Source of the DNA: Alphaproteobacteria bacterium
GTDB taxonomy: Bacteria; Pseudomonadota; Alphaproteobacteria; Rs-D84
NCBI GenBank assembly: GCA_017936185.1
Contig: JAGBGA010000039.1
Span: forward strand, 1 to 7,823
Direction: 5' to 3'
DNA length: 7,823 bases
Positions within the stretch are counted from its first letter, which is position 1. Every line of letters begins with the position of its first letter. This document shows, piece by piece, positions 5,980 through 7,823 of the stretch. The notes beneath the pieces are model-generated. The model was not told where the DNA came from. It made no database searches and saw only the letters and a program-made list of their open reading frames with translations. The translations under genes were made by a program, and so were the position numbers.

Positions 5980-6620
5980 TGAAAAAATTGATAACTTTTT
6001 TTTCTGTAATCGTATTAATTGCACTGATGTTTTGTGCATTGTTCTTGGCGGGCGCAATATACGACACAAATGAAAAATTAACCGTTGTGACTTATTTTTT
6101 CCAAACCGATGATAACTTTATACAAAGACAAGATACACCCGTTGCACCAACCAGTGTGTCGGAAACAAAAATGCGAAATGATTTAATCGCAAAATATATT
6201 ACAGAATATTTCCATGTCACGCCCGATGTTGCAAATGTCGAAAACAGAATGATTGCACAGTCACTGGGGGCAATGTCAACAAGGGAAGTTCAACAAAAAT
6301 GGACAACAGAAGTAATGCCGGAAATCAAAGCGATGGCAGAACAAAAAATGTTGCGGTTGGCATCCTTGGTTGACGTTACAAAAGCCAGCGATGACAGTAA
6401 TTATCTTCGCGTGGAATACGAATTGAAAACATGGGAAAAACCAAATGACTTTTCAGTTGCGCCGGTGTTGACACGTGGTGTAATGTATATGCATATAATG
6501 TTTGAACCGTACTTGCGCGAACAGGTTCGCGGAAAAACAATTGAAGAATATTTGGAAAGCGGTGGCGACCCGGCCGCAGTATTTCGATTTGGCGTATATA
6601 CCATCGCAGACCAAAAATAA
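5979..6620 (+). CDS. Second single-pass inner-membrane protein, possible divergent VirB8-like partner
   Basis: A 213-aa protein with N-terminal KK and one membrane segment (about 5-25), probably an uncleaved anchor, and a periplasmic domain of about 185 residues. The layout parallels the preceding protein: a strand after the anchor (LTVVTYFFQ, 34-42), a linker, a helix with MRNDLIAKYITEYFHV (65-80), a long helix (about 102-127), then strands including NYLRVEYELKTW (141-152) and GVMYMHIMFEP (167-177), and a tail with GGDPAAVFRFGV (195-206). The 'R-x-D/E...Y-I-x-x-Y' helix and the later strand-rich part again suggest a VirB8-type NTF2 fold, but more weakly than in its neighbour. There is no cysteine after the membrane segment. 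It shares one base with the upstream gene, so the two are probably made in balanced amounts and may form a hetero-complex, as DotI and DotJ do in type IVB secretion. A simple hypothetical envelope protein remains possible. Confidence 0.88.
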   Translation: MKKLITFFSVIVLIALMFCALFLAGAIYDTNEKLTVVTYFFQTDDNFIQRQDTPVAPTSVSETKMRNDLIAKYITEYFHVTPDVANVENRMIAQSLGAMSTREVQQKWTTEVMPEIKAMAEQKMLRLASLVDVTKASDDSNYLRVEYELKTWEKPNDFSVAPVLTRGVMYMHIMFEPYLREQVRGKTIEEYLESGGDPAAVFRFGVYTIADQK

Positions 6621-6635
6621 AAAGCAAGGCGACAA

Positions 6636-7412
6636 ATGATAAAAAAATTGTTGATGTTTATTGTAATTATGTCCGTCGGTATAAATGCGTATGCCGAATT
6701 GGGCTCAATGGACTTTGACGATTTTACCGTCGTAAACAGTGACGATGCAGATATCACAGTCGAAGATGTGGAATTAAATGATGATGCAAACCCAGTCGCA
6801 GTGTCGGCATTTGATATCGCCGGTGTAATGTTGGGTATGGAATTTGATGATGTGTATAACTTGTTCTTTGAAAACAATGGGCTTTATGCGCCACGTAAAA
6901 AAAATGGAATTATTTATACACTTCATAATGATTGGAAATACAACCTTGATTACGAATGCAGAAATCAAGGAATCGTTATCCCAACAGAAGTTGATAATTG
7001 TATAAATACATTGGCAAAAAATCGTGGACTGATTTATGTGTCCGAGGTTCACCTTGTGCGTGAAACAACCGGGGAAACAGTCGTTGTACATTTTACCAGC
7101 AATGCAACAGATAACAAAGTTTGGCGTATCGTGTATAATAATGATGTAAACAAACAAGATGGCCCCGCCAAAAAATTTGAAAAACAATGGGAAAATAAAG
7201 TACTGGCGTTTTGGCAAAGCGTGCTTGATAAATACGGCGCACCAAATTCGGGAACCGATAAATGGATTTCAAGTACAAATTCATACGACCCAATGATGAC
7301 GGCGTATTATGATCAACTTGAATTAATTGACAACGGTCGATATGCCGCAGACCAGGCGAAAAATGTGCAACAGGCACGCGAAAACTTTAAGGCAAAACCA
7401 TATGCGTTCTAG
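6636..7412 (+). CDS. Unrecognised secreted periplasmic protein with acidic N-terminus
   Basis: I do not recognise this 258-aa protein. It has a Sec signal peptide (KK at 3-4, hydrophobic 5-16, AYA at 18-20, mature from E21), with no lipobox. A strongly acidic, probably disordered stretch follows (25-51, rich in Asp). The folded part begins at about residue 60 with IAGVMLGMEFDDVYNLF, reminiscent of the 'G-x-x-L-G-M-x-x-x-x-V' start of SmpA/BamE-like and related periplasmic repeats, and includes two cysteines, C108 and C122, that could form a disulfide. A second half (about 147-222) contains VWRIVY (162-167) and WQSVLDKYGAP (193-203), again like the strand-helix pattern of BamE-type folds; the C-terminus is a charged helix. 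It starts 15 bases after the previous gene with a modest AAGGCGA site and overlaps yraN by 11 bases. Being in one operon with membrane-anchored periplasmic proteins suggests a shared envelope role. Confidence 0.9.
   Translation: MIKKLLMFIVIMSVGINAYAELGSMDFDDFTVVNSDDADITVEDVELNDDANPVAVSAFDIAGVMLGMEFDDVYNLFFENNGLYAPRKKNGIIYTLHNDWKYNLDYECRNQGIVIPTEVDNCINTLAKNRGLIYVSEVHLVRETTGETVVVHFTSNATDNKVWRIVYNNDVNKQDGPAKKFEKQWENKVLAFWQSVLDKYGAPNSGTDKWISSTNSYDPMMTAYYDQLELIDNGRYAADQAKNVQQARENFKAKPYAF
7389..7392 (+). promoter_or_regulatory. Ribosome binding site deciding the yraN start
   Basis: AAGG lies 9 bases before the ATG at 7402, inside the end of the preceding gene. It supports this ATG over the in-frame ATG at 7327, which would add 25 residues with no counterpart in the family. 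Confidence 0.5.
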
Positions 7413-7752
7413 GTCTTGTTACGAAAAGGGTTTGTGGGCAGAATTTGTTGCGCGAATGTTTCTTCGCATGCATGGAATGCGCATCGTTAAATCAAGATAT
7501 ATTACAGGTCGAAATACAAATCGCGCAGAAATTGATATAATCGCAAAACGCGGTAACACAATGGTCTTTGTCGAAGTAAAACACAGAAAATCAATTGAAT
7601 GTGCGTTTGATGCAATCACACCAAAACAAGCCGCGCGATTGCGACGCGCAGCAGAAACCTTTATCGCCAAGAACCATTGGCGGGGTGATGCACGATTTGA
7701 TGTGATTGCAGTTTGCGGAATGAATGTACACTGGGTCAAAAATGCAATATAA
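7402..7752 (+). CDS. yraN: YraN/UPF0102-family putative nuclease-fold protein
   Basis: A small conserved bacterial protein with a PD-(D/E)XK nuclease-like core and no firmly established role; relatives are predicted to act on Holliday junctions or other DNA. From the ATG at 7402 it is 116 aa, the normal family length. The helix with G10-x-x-A-E14 (usually 'G...GE..A') leads to the core: RAEIDIIAKRGNTMVFVEVKHR (41-62), with D45, E58 and K60 as the D...E-x-K catalytic triad. A typical K-x-x-R-x-x-R-A-A helix (75-84) and ARFDVIAV (97-104) close the domain. The usual GEIDLIA is AEIDIIA here. Its start lies inside the upstream secreted-protein gene (overlap 7402-7412), so translation is probably coupled. 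In many proteobacteria yraN adjoins rsmI or gshB, so this setting is unusual. The stop is followed at once by a new promoter. Confidence 0.92.
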   Translation: MRSRSCYEKGLWAEFVARMFLRMHGMRIVKSRYITGRNTNRAEIDIIAKRGNTMVFVEVKHRKSIECAFDAITPKQAARLRRAAETFIAKNHWRGDARFDVIAVCGMNVHWVKNAI

Positions 7753-7755
7753 GTG

Positions 7756-7784
7756 TTGAAATACGGAATATTGTCCTGTATAAT
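7756..7784 (+). promoter_or_regulatory. Sigma70-type promoter for the gene entering at the right edge
   Basis: TTGAAA (7756-7761) and a perfect TATAAT (7779-7784) are spaced by 17 bases. Transcription would start near 7791, leaving a leader of roughly 26 bases before the ATG at 7817. The -35 lies three bases after the yraN stop, the same arrangement as after bamA. No terminator hairpin precedes it. Confidence 0.75.
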
Positions 7785-7804
7785 AAGTTGCATGTCATTA
7801 GCAT

Positions 7805-7811
7805 AAAGGAG
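7805..7811 (+). promoter_or_regulatory. Ribosome binding site of the edge gene
   Basis: AAAGGAG lies 5 bases before the ATG at 7817. Together with the promoter just upstream it shows that a real, probably well-expressed gene begins here. Confidence 0.75.
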
Positions 7812-7816
7812 AAAAC

Positions 7817-7823
7817 ATGAAAA
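7817..7823 (+). CDS. Start of a gene truncated by the window edge
   Basis: Only ATG-AAA and one further base are visible, so the product begins Met-Lys and nothing can be said about its function. The near-consensus promoter and strong ribosome binding site immediately upstream support the start. A Met-Lys start is compatible with a signal peptide but does not show one. Confidence 0.6.

Noticed and set aside
7327..7401. ATG giving a 141-aa YraN
   Set aside because: The extra 25 residues lie wholly within the upstream gene and match nothing in the family; the ATG at 7402 gives the usual length.
218..7793. Many open frames on the minus strand (for example 831-1385, 6401-6877, 6774-7217)
   Set aside because: All lie opposite well-supported genes with recognisable motifs or signal peptides, lack ribosome binding sites, and translate to low-complexity or unrecognisable protein.
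1..7823. Mobile element, CRISPR array, tRNA or phage genes
   Set aside because: No direct-repeat arrays, terminal inverted repeats, transposase or integrase motifs, or tRNA-like cloverleaf were seen; coding style is uniform across the window.

Overview
The window reads as a stretch of chromosome from a moderately AT-rich Gram-negative bacterium, most likely an alphaproteobacterium with a compact genome. The outer-membrane machinery (BamA) and a short RseP-type site-2 protease establish the Gram-negative envelope. The order frr-uppS-cdsA-rseP-bamA is the conserved proteobacterial envelope cluster. The alphaproteobacterial placement is inferred from gene order, the short single-PDZ RseP and the small CdsA; no rRNA or taxonomic marker is present to prove it. 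All genes are on the + strand and are packed with gaps of a few bases or small overlaps. No tRNA, rRNA, CRISPR array, insertion sequence or other mobile element is visible, and no stretch longer than about 60 bases lacks a gene.

Region 1 (1-5040) is the housekeeping cluster: the 3' end of frr (ribosome recycling), uppS (undecaprenyl diphosphate synthase, the lipid carrier for peptidoglycan and LPS), cdsA (CDP-diacylglycerol synthase for phospholipids), rseP (intramembrane protease) and bamA (outer-membrane protein assembly). The dxr gene that commonly sits between cdsA and rseP is absent, and the usual skp/lpxD/fabZ/lpxA continuation after bamA is replaced by something else.

Region 2 (5043-7752) starts with a near-consensus sigma70-type promoter just after bamA. 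It holds five genes: a 48-residue lipoprotein too small for most gene callers, two consecutive single-pass inner-membrane proteins with VirB8-like architecture, an unrecognised secreted protein with an acidic N-terminus, and yraN (a UPF0102 nuclease-fold protein) whose start lies inside the preceding gene. The lipoprotein/VirB8-like pair resembles a fragment of a type IV secretion inner-membrane/outer-membrane module (VirB7 plus duplicated VirB8, or DotI/DotJ-like), but this is inference from topology and weak sequence resemblance. It is the most interesting part of the window.

Region 3 (7756-7823) is a second near-consensus promoter, a strong ribosome binding site and the first codons of a gene that runs off the end.
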